DNA from: Marivivens sp. LCG002
Lineage (GTDB): Bacteria > Pseudomonadota > Alphaproteobacteria > Rhodobacterales > Rhodobacteraceae
Direction of reading: 5' to 3'
DNA length: 64,000 bases
Assembly: GCF_030264275.1 (NCBI RefSeq)
Contig: NZ_CP127165.1
Coordinates: 794,001 to 858,000, forward strand
Below are positions 25,705 through 35,855 of this stretch, one piece after another (position 1 is the first letter of the stretch; each line of letters opens with the position of its first letter). A program made the position numbers and the translations under genes. A model generated the notes under the pieces. The model worked only from the letters and a program-made list of their open reading frames with translations. It made no database searches and was not told the origin of the DNA.

Positions 25705-26871
25705 ATGACGGAAATGGTCTATGGAACGATCCCGGCGCAGGCCGGCGATCCTATTATTCCACGTTGGTGGCGCACCATCGACAAATTGACGATGACATGC
25801 GTCTTCATGCTGTTCGGTATCGGGCTTTTGCTTGGGCTTGCGGCCTCTCCGCCGCTGGCGGCCCGCAATGGTCTCGAGCCTTTCCACTATGTGCTGCGTC
25901 AGGCATTCTTCGGCGGAAGCGCGATGCTGGTGATGCTTGTCATGTCGATGATGTCGCCCACGATGGTGCGGCGTCTCGGGGTGATCGGCTTTCTTCTGGC
26001 CTTTGTCGCTCTGGCGCTTTTGCCTGTCTTCGGAACCGATTTCGGCAAAGGCGCGGTGCGCTGGTATTCGCTCGGGTTTGCCTCGTTCCAGCCGTCCGAA
26101 TTCCTCAAGCCCGGTTTTGTGGTTGTCGCCGCCTGGTTCATGGCTGCCGCCTTCGAGATCGGCGGCCCTCCGGGGCGGATGTATTCCTTTATTCTGACGG
26201 TGATGATCTGCCTTATGCTGGCGCTTCAGCCTGACTTCGGTCAGGCCTGCCTCGTGCTTTTTGCTTGGGGCGTCATGTATTTCGTTGCCGGTGCGCCGAT
26301 GCTGCTCCTTATGGGGATTGCGGGTCTCGTCGTTCTTGCGGGCACGTTTTCCTATGCCAATTCCGAGCACTTCGCCCGCCGCATCGACGGCTTTTTGAAC
26401 CCTGAAATCGATCCGCGCACCCAGATCGGCTATGCGACAAACGCCATCCGCGAAGGCGGTTTCTTCGGCGTCGGCGTGGGTGAAGGTCAGGTGAAATGGT
26501 CACTGCCCGACGCCCATACCGATTTCATCATCGCGGTGGCTGCCGAAGAATACGGTCTTGTCTGTGTGCTGGCGATCATCGCGCTTTATGCGATCATCGT
26601 GGTGCGCTCGCTCCTGCGTTTGATGAAGGAACGTGATCCCTTCATCCGCTTGGCAGGAACCGGCCTTGCCTGCGCATTCGGTGTTCAGGCGATGATCAAC
26701 ATGGGCGTTGCGGTGCGTCTGCTTCCTGCCAAGGGGATGACGCTTCCTTTCGTGTCATACGGCGGGTCTTCATTGATCGCAGGCGGTATCGCCGTGGGTA
26801 TGCTTCTGGCCTTTACCCGCACCCGTCCTCAGGGCGAGATCGGCGAAATCCTTCTTAGGGGGCGTCGATGA
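25705..26871 (+). CDS. ftsW: Septal peptidoglycan glycosyltransferase FtsW
   Basis: SEDS-family enzyme that polymerises lipid II at the septum with FtsI. A 388-residue polytopic protein of about ten helices. Family signatures include [23 protein letters not shown] (shown in part, with the conserved Arg-Trp), then LQPDFGQ with the catalytic-region Asp, [12 protein letters not shown]-like (here [15 protein letters not shown]) and [11 protein letters not shown] near the C-terminus. It probably needs its own promoter because the preceding gene is on the other strand. It overlaps murG by four bases. Confidence 0.96.
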   Translation: MTEMVYGTIPAQAGDPIIPRWWRTIDKLTMTCVFMLFGIGLLLGLAASPPLAARNGLEPFHYVLRQAFFGGSAMLVMLVMSMMSPTMVRRLGVIGFLLAFVALALLPVFGTDFGKGAVRWYSLGFASFQPSEFLKPGFVVVAAWFMAAAFEIGGPPGRMYSFILTVMICLMLALQPDFGQACLVLFAWGVMYFVAGAPMLLLMGIAGLVVLAGTFSYANSEHFARRIDGFLNPEIDPRTQIGYATNAIREGGFFGVGVGEGQVKWSLPDAHTDFIIAVAAEEYGLVCVLAIIALYAIIVVRSLLRLMKERDPFIRLAGTGLACAFGVQAMINMGVAVRLLPAKGMTLPFVSYGGSSLIAGGIAVGMLLAFTRTRPQGEIGEILLRGRR

Positions 26872-27977
26872 GCAAGCCCCCCCTTCTGATCATCGCGGCA
26901 GGTGGCACGGGCGGGCATATGTTTCCCGCTCAGGCCTTGGCCGAAGTTATGCTCTCGCGTGGATGGCGCGTGCGGCTCTCGACAGATGAGCGCGGTGCGC
27001 GCTACACGGGCGGCTTTCCCGACGCGGTCGAGATCATGCAGGTCAAAAGCGCGACCTTTGCCCGTGGTGGCGCATTGGCCAAAGTCATGGTGCCGTTCAC
27101 CATCGGGGCCGGTGTTCTCGCCGCAACGTGGCGGATGCTTCTAGACAAGCCAGCGGTTGTCGTCGGTTTCGGCGGCTATCCATCGATCCCCGCGATTGCC
27201 GCGGCAACGATCTTGCGCCGTCCACGTATGCTTCATGAACAGAACGGCGTTCTCGGACGGGTCAACCAGCTTTTTGCAAAGCGGGTGGATGTGGTGGCCT
27301 GCGGCACATGGCCGACCACGCTTCCCGACGGGATCGAAGGTATCCACACGGGCAACCCCGTGCGCGCTTCGGTTCTGCGCCGCGCAGGGGCAGGCTATAT
27401 CGAACCGGGTGAATACCCGATGTCGATCCTTGTGATGGGCGGCTCTCAGGGGGCCAAGATCCTTTCGGATGTGGTGCCCGCCGCGATTGCCTCGCTGCCG
27501 CAGGAGCTTCGCCAATATATCCGTGTCAGTCACCAAGCCCGCGCCGAAGATCGCTGGCGCGTGGCCGAGACCTATGCCGACGCAGGCATCAGCGCCGAAA
27601 TAGAGCCGTTCTTCGACGATGTTCCGACCCGCATGTCCGAAGCGCAACTGGTGATCAGCCGTTCGGGGGCCTCTTCGGTCGCCGATATCAGCGTCATCGG
27701 TCGTCCGTCGATCCTCGTGCCTTTGGCGGCTGCGATCCGTGATGAACAGACGGCGAATGCCCAAGCCTTGGTCGAAGCGGGCGGCGCCATTCGTATTCCC
27801 GAGGCCCAATTCACGGTTGAAACCCTTGCCGAACAGATTCTAAACGTGCTCGGCGATGCGCGTGGGGCCGCGATGATGGCGTCCGCTGCTTTGTCCTGTG
27901 GAATTCCCGATGCCGCCGACCGTCTTGCCGCTCTCGTTGAAGAGCTCGCATCCGGCGATAAGAAAGAAGAAGAGTAA
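26868..27977 (+). CDS. murG: UDP-GlcNAc:lipid I GlcNAc transferase
   Basis: Peripheral membrane glycosyltransferase that turns lipid I into lipid II. The 369-residue GT28 protein has the glycine-rich loop [17 protein letters not shown] near residue 10, [23 protein letters not shown], and the donor-site [13 protein letters not shown] late [22 protein letters not shown] segment (seen in part) holds the UDP-binding region. The gene follows ftsW with a four-base overlap and ends one base before the murC start. Confidence 0.97.
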   Translation: MSKPPLLIIAAGGTGGHMFPAQALAEVMLSRGWRVRLSTDERGARYTGGFPDAVEIMQVKSATFARGGALAKVMVPFTIGAGVLAATWRMLLDKPAVVVGFGGYPSIPAIAAATILRRPRMLHEQNGVLGRVNQLFAKRVDVVACGTWPTTLPDGIEGIHTGNPVRASVLRRAGAGYIEPGEYPMSILVMGGSQGAKILSDVVPAAIASLPQELRQYIRVSHQARAEDRWRVAETYADAGISAEIEPFFDDVPTRMSEAQLVISRSGASSVADISVIGRPSILVPLAAAIRDEQTANAQALVEAGGAIRIPEAQFTVETLAEQILNVLGDARGAAMMASAALSCGIPDAADRLAALVEELASGDKKEEE

Positions 27978-27978
27978 A

Positions 27979-29379
27979 ATGAACGCTGTTACCAAGCTCC
28001 CCCTCGACGTAGGTCCGATCCATTTTGTAGGGATCGGGGGGATCGGCATGTCAGGGATCGCAGAGGTTCTCGTGAACCACGGCTATCGCGTGCAAGGCTC
28101 CGACGCCAAAACCAGCAAGATCACCGACCGTCTTGCCGAGATGGGTGTCACCATCTTCGAAGGCCAAAAGGCCGAGAACCTTGAAGGTGCGGAAGTCATC
28201 GTCATTTCTTCGGCAATCAAACCGGGCAATCCCGAACTTGACGAAGCGCGCCGCCGAGGGCTCCCGATCGTGCGACGTGCCGAAATGCTGGCCGAGCTGA
28301 TGCGGCTCAAATCGAACGTTGCGATTGCGGGCACGCATGGCAAGACGACGACGACCACCATGGTTTCGGCGCTGCTTGATGCGGGGAACTTCGATCCGAC
28401 CGTCGTGAACGGCGGGATCATCCATGCCTATGGCTCGAACGCCCGGGTCGGGGACGGCGAATGGATGGTGGTCGAAGCGGACGAGTCCGACGGGACCTTC
28501 AATCGTCTTCCCGCGACCATCGCAATCGTCACCAACATCGACCCCGAGCATATGGAGCATTGGGGAAGCCTCGATAACCTGCGCAAAGGGTTCTACGATT
28601 TCGTTTCAAACATTCCGTTCTACGGCGTCGCCGTCTGCTGCACCGATCATCCAGAGGTGCAGTCTCTCGTCGGCAAGATCACGGATCGCCGCGTGATCAC
28701 TTACGGTTTCAACGCACAGGCCGATGTGCGTGCGCTGAACCTGACCTATGTGAAGGGCGTGGCGCATTTCGACATCGGGCTTCAGGCCGAAGGCGATGTG
28801 ATCGAAGGCTGCACGCTGCCGATGCCGGGCGACCACAACGTCTCGAATGCGCTTTCTGCTGTGGCGGTTGCCCGTCACCTCGGCATGAAGAAAGAGGAAA
28901 TCCGCGCCGCTCTTGCCGCTTTCGGCGGGGTCAATCGCCGCTTTACCAAGGTCGGTGAAGTGGATGGCGTGACGATCATCGACGACTACGGTCACCACCC
29001 CGTTGAAATCGCGGCGGTTCTCAAGGCCGCACGTCAGGCGTCGGACGGCCGCGTGATCGCTGTGCATCAGCCACACCGCTATACCCGCCTCCATTCGCTG
29101 TTCGAGGATTTCTGCTCCTGTTTCAATGATGCGGACGTCGTCGCCATCGCCGAAGTCTATGCGGCAGGCGAAACCCCGATCGAAGGCGCAAGCCGTGACG
29201 ATCTCGTTGCGGGGCTCATCCGTCATGGGCATCGCCATGCCCGCGCTCTTCTGAGCGAAGATGATCTTGAACGCCTTGTGCGCGAACAAGCCAAATCGGG
29301 CGATATCGTCGTGTGCCTCGGGGCAGGGACGATCAGCGCTTGGGCGAACAACCTGCCCGCGCGTTTGGGAGCAAAGTAG
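27979..29379 (+). CDS. murC: UDP-MurNAc:L-alanine ligase
   Basis: First committed amino-acid addition to UDP-MurNAc. The start [26 protein letters not shown] gives 466 residues; 27 upstream open codons overlap murG and are not used. Motifs are [16 protein letters not shown] (UDP-binding), [13 protein letters not shown] (ATP loop), [10 protein letters not shown], and [13 protein letters not shown] followed by VHQPHRYTR in the C-terminal domain. It is directly adjacent to murG. Confidence 0.97.
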   Translation: MNAVTKLPLDVGPIHFVGIGGIGMSGIAEVLVNHGYRVQGSDAKTSKITDRLAEMGVTIFEGQKAENLEGAEVIVISSAIKPGNPELDEARRRGLPIVRRAEMLAELMRLKSNVAIAGTHGKTTTTTMVSALLDAGNFDPTVVNGGIIHAYGSNARVGDGEWMVVEADESDGTFNRLPATIAIVTNIDPEHMEHWGSLDNLRKGFYDFVSNIPFYGVAVCCTDHPEVQSLVGKITDRRVITYGFNAQADVRALNLTYVKGVAHFDIGLQAEGDVIEGCTLPMPGDHNVSNALSAVAVARHLGMKKEEIRAALAAFGGVNRRFTKVGEVDGVTIIDDYGHHPVEIAAVLKAARQASDGRVIAVHQPHRYTRLHSLFEDFCSCFNDADVVAIAEVYAAGETPIEGASRDDLVAGLIRHGHRHARALLSEDDLERLVREQAKSGDIVVCLGAGTISAWANNLPARLGAK

Positions 29380-29492
29380 GTCGGCGAGGCGGGATCAACC
29401 CGCCCGTTGATATTGAATATCAGGCGTCGTTTGCGGCGTTCTGAGGTCAGGGGTCAAGAGGCTGGCCCCGTCCAAAAGAAGGACCGAGCATT

Positions 29493-29750
29493 ATGTCTAC
29501 TTCTATTCTGATTGCATTGGTGTGGTTTGTGGCAGCCAATATCGCGGGTCTTTTGCCGTCGCGGGACAACCATTGGCGCCGCGCGTATATCCTGATCGCG
29601 ACGGGTGTGCCCATTCTCGGATATGTGACCTTTGAAAACGGCCCGCTCGTCGGCTTGATCTGCTTTGCGGCAGGCGCTTCGATCCTGCGCTGGCCGATCG
29701 TTTTCCTGTCCCGCTGGCTGCGGGCCAAATTCCAGCGCAGCCGCGCTTGA
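29493..29750 (+). CDS. Small membrane protein, DUF2484 type
   Basis: An 85-residue protein predicted to have about three membrane helices (SILIALVWFVAANIAGLLP, AYILIATGVPILGYVTF, LVGLICFAAGASILRWPIVFL) and a basic C-terminus (RWLRAKFQRSRA). It fits DUF2484 proteins, which occur in Rhodobacterales at this same position between murC and murB. Function is unknown. The conserved location suggests a link to the cell wall or divisome. It has GAAGGACC before the start. Confidence 0.75.
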   Translation: MSTSILIALVWFVAANIAGLLPSRDNHWRRAYILIATGVPILGYVTFENGPLVGLICFAAGASILRWPIVFLSRWLRAKFQRSRA

Positions 29751-29803
29751 TCCGGTATCGCCCTCCCTGTATCGACGAGGCGAATAACCCATAGGACTGT
29801 GAC

Positions 29804-30730
29804 ATGGAACTTCCGCAGGTGCGCGGCACACTGACCAGAGGCAAGAGCCTTGCCGAGCTGACCTGGCTTCGGGTGGGCGGCCCTGCCGACGTGTTCTTCC
29901 AACCTGCCGACCGCGAGGACTTGTCCGAGTTTCTTGCGGCTCTTCCCGATGACGTGCCTGTCTTTGCGATGGGGGTCGGCTCGAACCTGATCGTGCGGGA
30001 CGGAGGACTCCGAGGGGTCGTGATCCGTCTTGGACGGGGTTTCAACGGGATCGAAATCGACGGCAATCGCGTGGTCGCGGGGGCTGCGGCGCTTGACTCC
30101 ATGGTGGCGCGCCGTGCGGCAGAGGCGGGTGTCGACCTCAGCTTTCTGCGCACGATCCCCGGCTCGATCGGGGGGGCTGTTCGGATGAACGCGGGGTGCT
30201 ATGGCGAATACACCGCCGATTACCTCAAGGAGGTTACGGTCGTTTTGCGCTCGGGGGACTGTGTGACGCTCGGCAAAGAAGCGCTCAACATGCGCTATCG
30301 GCAAAGCGATCTGCCCGAGGGCGCGGTCATTGTTTCGGCGACCTTCGAGGCCCGGACGGGCGATCCGCAAACGCTTGCCGCCCATATGGAGGCACAGCTT
30401 AAAAAGCGCGACGAAACCCAGCCGACCAAGGATCGTACGGCGGGCAGCACCTTTCGAAATCCTGCCGGTTTTTCAAGCACGGGACGCGCTGACGACACCC
30501 ACGAGCTCAAGGCATGGAAGGTGATCGACGACGCGGGGATGCGCGGCGCGACACGCGGCGGGGCTGTCATGAACGTGATGCATTCCAACTTTTTGACCAA
30601 TGCGGGGGGCGCAACGGCCGCCGACCTCGAGGGATTGGGCGAAGAAGTGAGAAAAAAGGTTTACGATTCAAGCGGTATCACGCTAGAATGGGAAATCATG
30701 AGGGTCGGCGAACCGGCTCCGAACGAATAA
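29804..30730 (+). CDS. murB: UDP-N-acetylenolpyruvoylglucosamine reductase
   Basis: FAD enzyme that reduces UDP-GlcNAc-enolpyruvate to UDP-MurNAc with NADPH. The 308-residue chain shows FAD-domain motifs [35 protein letters not shown] and [17 protein letters not shown]. The C-terminal part has the catalytic Ser region in [11 protein letters not shown]. The C-terminal Glu-containing region [12 protein letters not shown] matches type I/II MurB ends. It belongs to the dcw transcript. Confidence 0.96.
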   Translation: MELPQVRGTLTRGKSLAELTWLRVGGPADVFFQPADREDLSEFLAALPDDVPVFAMGVGSNLIVRDGGLRGVVIRLGRGFNGIEIDGNRVVAGAAALDSMVARRAAEAGVDLSFLRTIPGSIGGAVRMNAGCYGEYTADYLKEVTVVLRSGDCVTLGKEALNMRYRQSDLPEGAVIVSATFEARTGDPQTLAAHMEAQLKKRDETQPTKDRTAGSTFRNPAGFSSTGRADDTHELKAWKVIDDAGMRGATRGGAVMNVMHSNFLTNAGGATAADLEGLGEEVRKKVYDSSGITLEWEIMRVGEPAPNE

Positions 30731-30816
30731 GAATACCGGTCACAAGACCACAGCCCGCAGGCAAGGGCTTTATAACGAACGACGGGTCACAAGGCCCGCA
30801 AGCAGAGGCGGTGGGA

Positions 30817-31731
30817 ATGTCGAGCAAGGCAGCCCCTAAGGTGTGTGTGTTGATGGGGGGTCCATCCGCAGAGCGAGAGGTGTCTCTCAGCTCGGGTCGC
30901 GAGTGTGCCAAGGCGCTCCGCGCCGGCGGTTTCGACGTGGTCGAGATCGACGCAGGGCCGTCGCTGGTCGAGGACCTCAAGTCCGCCAAACCTGATGTCG
31001 TCTTCAACGCTTTGCACGGTCGCTGGGGCGAGGACGGCGCGGTTCAGGGTATCCTTGAGTGGCTTCGTATTCCCTACACACATTCAGGCGTGCTGGCTTC
31101 GGCGCTTGCCATGGACAAAGATAAGTCCAAAGAGGTCTATCGCGCAGCAGGTCTTCCCGTTGTCGAAAGCATTCTCGCGTCTCGCGAGGACGTAAAAACG
31201 CGCCACATGATGGCGCCGCCCTATGTGGTCAAACCGAACAACGAAGGCTCGTCCGTTGGCGTCTATATCGTCTACGAAGGGTCGAACCAGCTACCGCAGC
31301 TTTCCGACGAGATGCCCGAGACGGTAATGGTTGAAACCTTCGCGCCGGGCCGCGAATTGACCACTGCGGTGATGGGAGAACGCGCGCTTGGCGTGACGGA
31401 TATCATCACCACGGGTTGGTATGATTACGCCGCAAAATACGAGGTCGGCGGATCGCGTCACGAGATCCCCGCGAATATCCCCGACGAGATCCGCGATGCC
31501 TGTCTTGACTATGCGGTGCGGGCGCACAACGCGCTCGGCTGTCGCGGGATGAGCCGCACCGATTTCCGCTGGGACGAGAGCCGCGGTCTTGACGGGCTTA
31601 TCCTTCTTGAAACGAACACCCAGCCCGGAATGACCCCGACCTCGCTCGCGCCCGAGCAGGCGGCCTTTGCGGGCATCAATTTTGTAGACCTGTGCAAGTG
31701 GTTGGTAGAGGACGCCTCATGCTCGCGATGA
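30817..31731 (+). CDS. ddl: D-alanine:D-alanine ligase
   Basis: Makes the D-Ala-D-Ala dipeptide used by MurF. The ATG at 30817 ([27 protein letters not shown] in adjoining segments) gives 304 residues, the DdlB length. A longer open frame begins inside murB and is not used. ATP-grasp features are [46 protein letters not shown] and [19 protein letters not shown]. The stop overlaps the beginning of ftsQ. Confidence 0.96.
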   Translation: MSSKAAPKVCVLMGGPSAEREVSLSSGRECAKALRAGGFDVVEIDAGPSLVEDLKSAKPDVVFNALHGRWGEDGAVQGILEWLRIPYTHSGVLASALAMDKDKSKEVYRAAGLPVVESILASREDVKTRHMMAPPYVVKPNNEGSSVGVYIVYEGSNQLPQLSDEMPETVMVETFAPGRELTTAVMGERALGVTDIITTGWYDYAAKYEVGGSRHEIPANIPDEIRDACLDYAVRAHNALGCRGMSRTDFRWDESRGLDGLILLETNTQPGMTPTSLAPEQAAFAGINFVDLCKWLVEDASCSR

Positions 31732-32591
31732 AGATGCGCCGTGATCCGACGCCCTCGCGTTGGGGGTATCGCTACCAGCGCTGGATGCTTTCACCGTTTT
31801 ATCGGACGCTGATCAAGGTCGGCATCCCGATGACCGTTGCGGGTCTTGTTACGGCGGCTTGGCTGGCAAGCCCCGACAATCGCGCGACCCTTGTGGCAAA
31901 TTATGAAAGCCTGCGGGAGGCGATCGAGCATCGCCCCGAATTCATGGTGACGGCGGTTGCGATCGACGGAGCCGAACAACGTCTTTCGGATGAGGTGCGC
32001 GAGGTGCTCGGTCTGGCGCTTCCGCTGTCGTCCTTCGACTTCAGCCTCGAAGAGCTCCGCGAAAAGGTCGAGGCCTTGAATGCCGTCGAGAGCGCCACTC
32101 TGCGCATCAAGCCCGGCGGTGTGCTTCAGGTTCATATCGTGGCCCGCACGCCCGTAGCCGTCTGGCGCGGGGATAACGGGCTTCATCTCATCGACGCCGA
32201 GGGCAATTTCGTAACGGCCATCGAGGCGCGTTCGGATCGCGCCGATCTTCCCCTGATCGCGGGTGACGGAGCCGAGGACCACATTGCCGAGGCGATGGCT
32301 CTTTTTGCGGCTGCGACGCCTGTCTGGGACCGCGTGCGCGGTCTTGTCAGGATGGGCGAACGTCGCTGGGATCTGGTTCTAGACCGTGATCAGCGCATCC
32401 AGCTCCCCGAAGAAAATCCGGTGCGCGCGCTCGAGCGCGTCATCGTCATGGCACAAAGTCAGGACCTTTTGGAGCGTGACGTTTCCGTCATCGATTTCCG
32501 ACATTCAAGCCGGCCAACGATCCGGCTCAACGAGCAAGCCGCAGCTGAAATGCGGCGCATAAACGCGGCAGTATCCGGGACAGGTAACTAA
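31719..32591 (+). CDS. ftsQ: Cell division protein FtsQ
   Basis: Bitopic divisome scaffold that joins FtsB and FtsL. The 290-residue protein has a basic cytosolic tail ([19 protein letters not shown]), one transmembrane helix at about 38-55 ([15 protein letters not shown]), a POTRA domain starting at [21 protein letters not shown] (in part) and a C-terminal FtsQ domain. The ATG at 31719 has GAGGA six bases upstream. An alternative ATG at 31728 overlaps the ddl stop as ATGA. ftsA follows after a one-base gap. Confidence 0.92.
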   Translation: MLAMKMRRDPTPSRWGYRYQRWMLSPFYRTLIKVGIPMTVAGLVTAAWLASPDNRATLVANYESLREAIEHRPEFMVTAVAIDGAEQRLSDEVREVLGLALPLSSFDFSLEELREKVEALNAVESATLRIKPGGVLQVHIVARTPVAVWRGDNGLHLIDAEGNFVTAIEARSDRADLPLIAGDGAEDHIAEAMALFAAATPVWDRVRGLVRMGERRWDLVLDRDQRIQLPEENPVRALERVIVMAQSQDLLERDVSVIDFRHSSRPTIRLNEQAAAEMRRINAAVSGTGN

Positions 32592-32592
32592 G

Positions 32593-33927
32593 ATGAGGCA
32601 CCTCTACGAAGCCCAGCGGGCAATGAGAAACATGCGCCAAGCAGCAATGCAGCGCGGTGTTGTGGCTATTCTTGATATCGGCTCTTCCAAGATTGCCTGT
32701 CTCGTTCTGCGGTTTGACGGTCCCGAGCGGTTTCGCGAAAGCGAAGGCGTGGGATCGCTTGCGGGTCAGTCCCAGTTTCGGGTCATCGGTGCTGCGACCA
32801 CCCGTTCGCGCGGCGTCTCCTTTGGCGAGATCGAAGCGGTGCAAGAGGCCGAGCGCACCATCCGCACCGCCGTTCACGCTGCACAAAAGATGGCCAACGT
32901 CAAAGTGGACCACGTCATCGCATGTTTCGGCGGCGCGCGTCCGCGTTCTTATGGGCTTGATGGCCGCGTCGAGATCGACGGCCAGATCGTGACGGACAGC
33001 GATATCGGTCGCGTTTTGGCAGCCTGCGACATGCCCGATATCGGCGAAGGCCGCGAAGTGCTTCATGCGCAGCCAGTGAATTTCGCTCTCGATCATCGTT
33101 CGGGGCTTGTCGATCCGCGGGGGCAGGTGGGCAACGAACTCGCCGCCGATCTGCATCTTTTGACCGTCGAAGGCTCTGCGATCCACAACCTTCTGCACTG
33201 TATCAAGCGCTGTGACCTCGAACTCGCGGGGATAGCCTCGTCGGCCTATGTGTCAGGCATCGCTTCGCTCGTCGAAGACGAACAAGAACTTGGCGCAGCC
33301 TGCATCGACATGGGCGGCGGCTCGACGGGCCTGTCGATCTTTATGAAGAAACACATGATCTATGCCGACAGCGTCCGCATGGGCGGGGATCACGTGACCA
33401 AGGATATTTCGCTCGGGCTGCAAATCCCGATGGCGACCGCTGAGCGGATCAAGACATTCTACGGCGGCGTTGTTGCCACAGGGATGGACGACCGCGAGAT
33501 GATCGAGATCGGCGGAGATACGGGCGATTGGGAGCGCGACCGCCGCACCGTGAGCCGTGCCGAGTTGATCGGTATCATGCGCCCGCGTGTCGAAGAAATC
33601 CTCGAGGAAATCCGCGCGCGTCTTGACGCTGCGGGTTTCGAGCATCTTCCCAGCCAGCAGATCGTTCTGACGGGCGGCGCAAGCCAGATCCCGGGTCTCG
33701 ATGGGCTTGCCAGCCGCATCCTCGGCCAACTGGTCCGTCTGGGCAGACCGCTCCGTGTTCAGGGGTTGCCGCAGGCGGCCACAGGACCCGCGTTTGCGGC
33801 GGGTGTGGGCCTCACGCTCTTTGCGGCGAACCCGCAAGATGAATGGTGGGACTTTGAAATCCCCGCCGAACGCTATCCGTCGCGCTCGCTCAAGCGGGCC
33901 GTCAAATGGTTCAAAGACAACTGGTAA
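32593..33927 (+). CDS. ftsA: Cell division protein FtsA
   Basis: Actin-like ATPase that tethers FtsZ to the membrane. The 444-residue chain has the phosphate-1 motif VVAILDIGSSKIACLV, an SHS2-containing 1C domain, the phosphate-2 motif CIDMGGGSTGLSIF and the adenosine motif IVLTGGASQIPGL. The end (YPSRSLKRAVKWFKDNW) is the amphipathic membrane-targeting helix. A terminator and an ftsZ promoter follow, so ftsA is probably the last gene of the main dcw transcript. Confidence 0.97.
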   Translation: MRHLYEAQRAMRNMRQAAMQRGVVAILDIGSSKIACLVLRFDGPERFRESEGVGSLAGQSQFRVIGAATTRSRGVSFGEIEAVQEAERTIRTAVHAAQKMANVKVDHVIACFGGARPRSYGLDGRVEIDGQIVTDSDIGRVLAACDMPDIGEGREVLHAQPVNFALDHRSGLVDPRGQVGNELAADLHLLTVEGSAIHNLLHCIKRCDLELAGIASSAYVSGIASLVEDEQELGAACIDMGGGSTGLSIFMKKHMIYADSVRMGGDHVTKDISLGLQIPMATAERIKTFYGGVVATGMDDREMIEIGGDTGDWERDRRTVSRAELIGIMRPRVEEILEEIRARLDAAGFEHLPSQQIVLTGGASQIPGLDGLASRILGQLVRLGRPLRVQGLPQAATGPAFAAGVGLTLFAANPQDEWWDFEIPAERYPSRSLKRAVKWFKDNW

Positions 33928-33963
33928 TACGCAAGATATTGCCGATCACGCTATAAGAAGCGG

Positions 33964-34010
33964 AAATCCCGTAAAAATCGTCAAGATTTTGCGGGATTTT
34001 TATGTTTTTT
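33964..34010 (+). terminator. Terminator between ftsA and ftsZ
   Basis: The stem AAATCCCG with CGGGATTT extends through a G-T wobble into a second run of A-T pairs with one bulged A. It closes a GTCAA loop and is followed by TTATGTTTTTT. It would separate ftsZ from the upstream operon. Confidence 0.8.
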
Positions 34011-34012
34011 CC

Positions 34013-34041
34013 GTGACGTTCGGGCAACATCGCGTTAGAAT
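34013..34041 (+). promoter_or_regulatory. Candidate ftsZ promoter with GANTC site in the -10 box
   Basis: GTGACG at 34013-34018 and TAGAAT at 34036-34041 are 17 bases apart, giving a predicted start near 34048 and a leader of about 55 bases. The sequence GAATC (34038-34042), a CcrM methylation site of the GANTC type, overlaps the -10 box. A small GCCCG/CGGGC hairpin lies in the leader. Confidence 0.55.
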
Positions 34042-34103
34042 CAATGTAATATTCGGCGAAAGAGCCCGGCGGGACGGGCCTAAAAATTACAGGCGGTAAG
34101 AGT

Positions 34104-35678
34104 ATGGCACTTAACCTCTCCATGCCCGGGCAAGAAGAACTCAAGCCCCGGATTACTGTTTTCGGTGTTGGCGGCGCAGGCGGCAACGCAGTAAACAACA
34201 TGATTGAAAAAGAGCTCGACGGCGTCGAGTTCGTTGTCGCAAACACCGATGCTCAAGCGCTCCAGCAATCGCGCTCGCAAGCGCGCATCCAGATGGGCAT
34301 CAAAGTCACCGAAGGTCTTGGCGCGGGTGCGCGTGCGACCGTTGGTGCTGCTGCGGCAGAAGAAAGCATCGAACAGATCGTTGACCATCTTGCGGGGGCA
34401 CACATGTGCTTTATCACCGCGGGTATGGGTGGCGGCACCGGGACGGGTGCTGCTCCGATCATCGCTCAGGCGGCACGCGAGCTTGGCGTTCTGACGGTCG
34501 GTGTTGTCACCAAGCCGTTCCAGTTCGAAGGTGCAAAGCGTATGCGTCAGGCCGAAGAGGGTGTCGAAGCCCTTCAGAAGGTCGTCGACACGCTGATCAT
34601 CATTCCGAACCAGAACCTGTTCCGTCTTGCCAACGAACGCACGACCTTTACCGAAGCCTTCGCAATGGCTGACGACGTTCTCTATCAGGGCGTCAAGGGC
34701 GTGACCGATCTTATGGTCCGTCCGGGCCTCATCAACCTCGACTTTGCCGACGTCCGCGCCGTGATGGACGAAATGGGCAAGGCGATGATGGGTACGGGCG
34801 AAGCCGAAGGCGAAAACCGCGCAATCGAAGCTGCGGAAAAAGCCATCGCGAACCCGCTTCTCGACGAAATCAGCCTCGAAGGCGCACGAGGTGTTCTGAT
34901 CAACATCACCGGCGGTCATGATCTTACGCTGTTCGAGCTTGATGAAGCCGCCAACAAGATCCGTGAAAAAGTTGATCCCGATGCAAACATCATCGTGGGT
35001 TCGACCCTTGATACCACGATGGAAGGCCGTATGCGCGTTTCGGTCGTCGCAACCGGTATCGACGCTGTGCAGAAGCGCGAAGAAACGCCGCTTCCGCGCC
35101 GCTCTATGGCAGAGCCGCTCACCCAGACTGTCAGCGCAGAAGCCCCGCGCCATGTCGAGCCCGCTCCTGCACCCGTAGCGCAGGCTCCGCGTCAGGCCGC
35201 GCCTGCCCAAAAGGAACGCACCCTGTTTGACGACAGCTTTGAAACCGCATCCGAGCAGGCCGAGGACATCTTTGATGACTTCGAAGACCAGCCCGCAGTG
35301 GCCGAGGATGATCTTCCGCCGCCCGCATACCAGCCGCGCCCAGAGCCGACCATGCAGGCCGCCGAAAGCTTTGTCGCTCCGCGTGCACCTGCACCTGGAA
35401 CGCCCTCGCCAGAGGCGATGGCACGTCTCCAGCATGCGGTAGCGCGACAGCCCCAAGCGGCACAGCGTCCGGCGGCTCCTGCACCGCAGGCACAACCGGA
35501 GCAGCAAAAGGCCCGCTTTGGAATCAACTCGCTCATCAACCGTATGACGGGTCAGAATGCCGAGGCAGAACAGCGCACCCAGCCGCAAGTTCGCGCCATC
35601 CGTAACGAAGACCCCGAGCTTGACCCCGAGCAAGAGCGCATCGAAATCCCTGCGTTCCTGCGTCGTCAGGCCAATTAA
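34104..35678 (+). CDS. ftsZ: Cell division GTPase FtsZ
   Basis: Tubulin-like GTPase that forms the division ring. The 524-residue protein starts with the GTPase domain ([17 protein letters not shown], tubulin signature [10 protein letters not shown] near 110) and the T7 synergy loop ([11 protein letters not shown]). The region from about 320 to 500 is a long Pro/Ala/Gln/Glu-rich linker, typical of alphaproteobacteria and longer than in E. coli. It ends in the conserved peptide [12 protein letters not shown], which binds FtsA and other partners. An AGGCGGTAAG ribosome-binding region precedes the ATG. Confidence 0.98.
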   Translation: MALNLSMPGQEELKPRITVFGVGGAGGNAVNNMIEKELDGVEFVVANTDAQALQQSRSQARIQMGIKVTEGLGAGARATVGAAAAEESIEQIVDHLAGAHMCFITAGMGGGTGTGAAPIIAQAARELGVLTVGVVTKPFQFEGAKRMRQAEEGVEALQKVVDTLIIIPNQNLFRLANERTTFTEAFAMADDVLYQGVKGVTDLMVRPGLINLDFADVRAVMDEMGKAMMGTGEAEGENRAIEAAEKAIANPLLDEISLEGARGVLINITGGHDLTLFELDEAANKIREKVDPDANIIVGSTLDTTMEGRMRVSVVATGIDAVQKREETPLPRRSMAEPLTQTVSAEAPRHVEPAPAPVAQAPRQAAPAQKERTLFDDSFETASEQAEDIFDDFEDQPAVAEDDLPPPAYQPRPEPTMQAAESFVAPRAPAPGTPSPEAMARLQHAVARQPQAAQRPAAPAPQAQPEQQKARFGINSLINRMTGQNAEAEQRTQPQVRAIRNEDPELDPEQERIEIPAFLRRQAN

Positions 35679-35697
35679 TTCGGTTTGAAAACAATGC

Positions 35698-35728
35698 AAA
35701 AGGCCGCCTTCGGGCGGTCTTTTTCTTT
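35698..35728 (+). terminator. Rho-independent terminator after ftsZ
   Basis: CCGCC-TTCG-GGCGG hairpin with flanking A and T runs (AAAAGG before, TCTTTTTCTTT after), starting 20 bases past the ftsZ stop. It ends the ftsZ transcript before lpxC. Confidence 0.9.
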
Positions 35729-35855
35729 GTGACGCAAGGTTATTTTCGCTGTGTTACAATAGGAGCGGAATTGTTTCAGGCGGTTGTAATCTGTGAGTTG
35801 TTCCCTGAACGGCAAAGCCTTACCTCTCTGGCAACGAAACAGCCGAGGGCGCTCC

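Noticed and set aside
30514-30816. N-terminal extension of ddl by 101 codons
   Set aside because: The extension overlaps the murB 3' end in another frame. The family N-terminus and ribosome-binding site are at 30817.
34080-35699. A 539-codon open frame opposite ftsZ, and a 483-codon one opposite ftsI (16953-18404)
   Set aside because: Both are complements of unmistakable ftsZ and ftsI sequence. Their translations are low-complexity and match no family.
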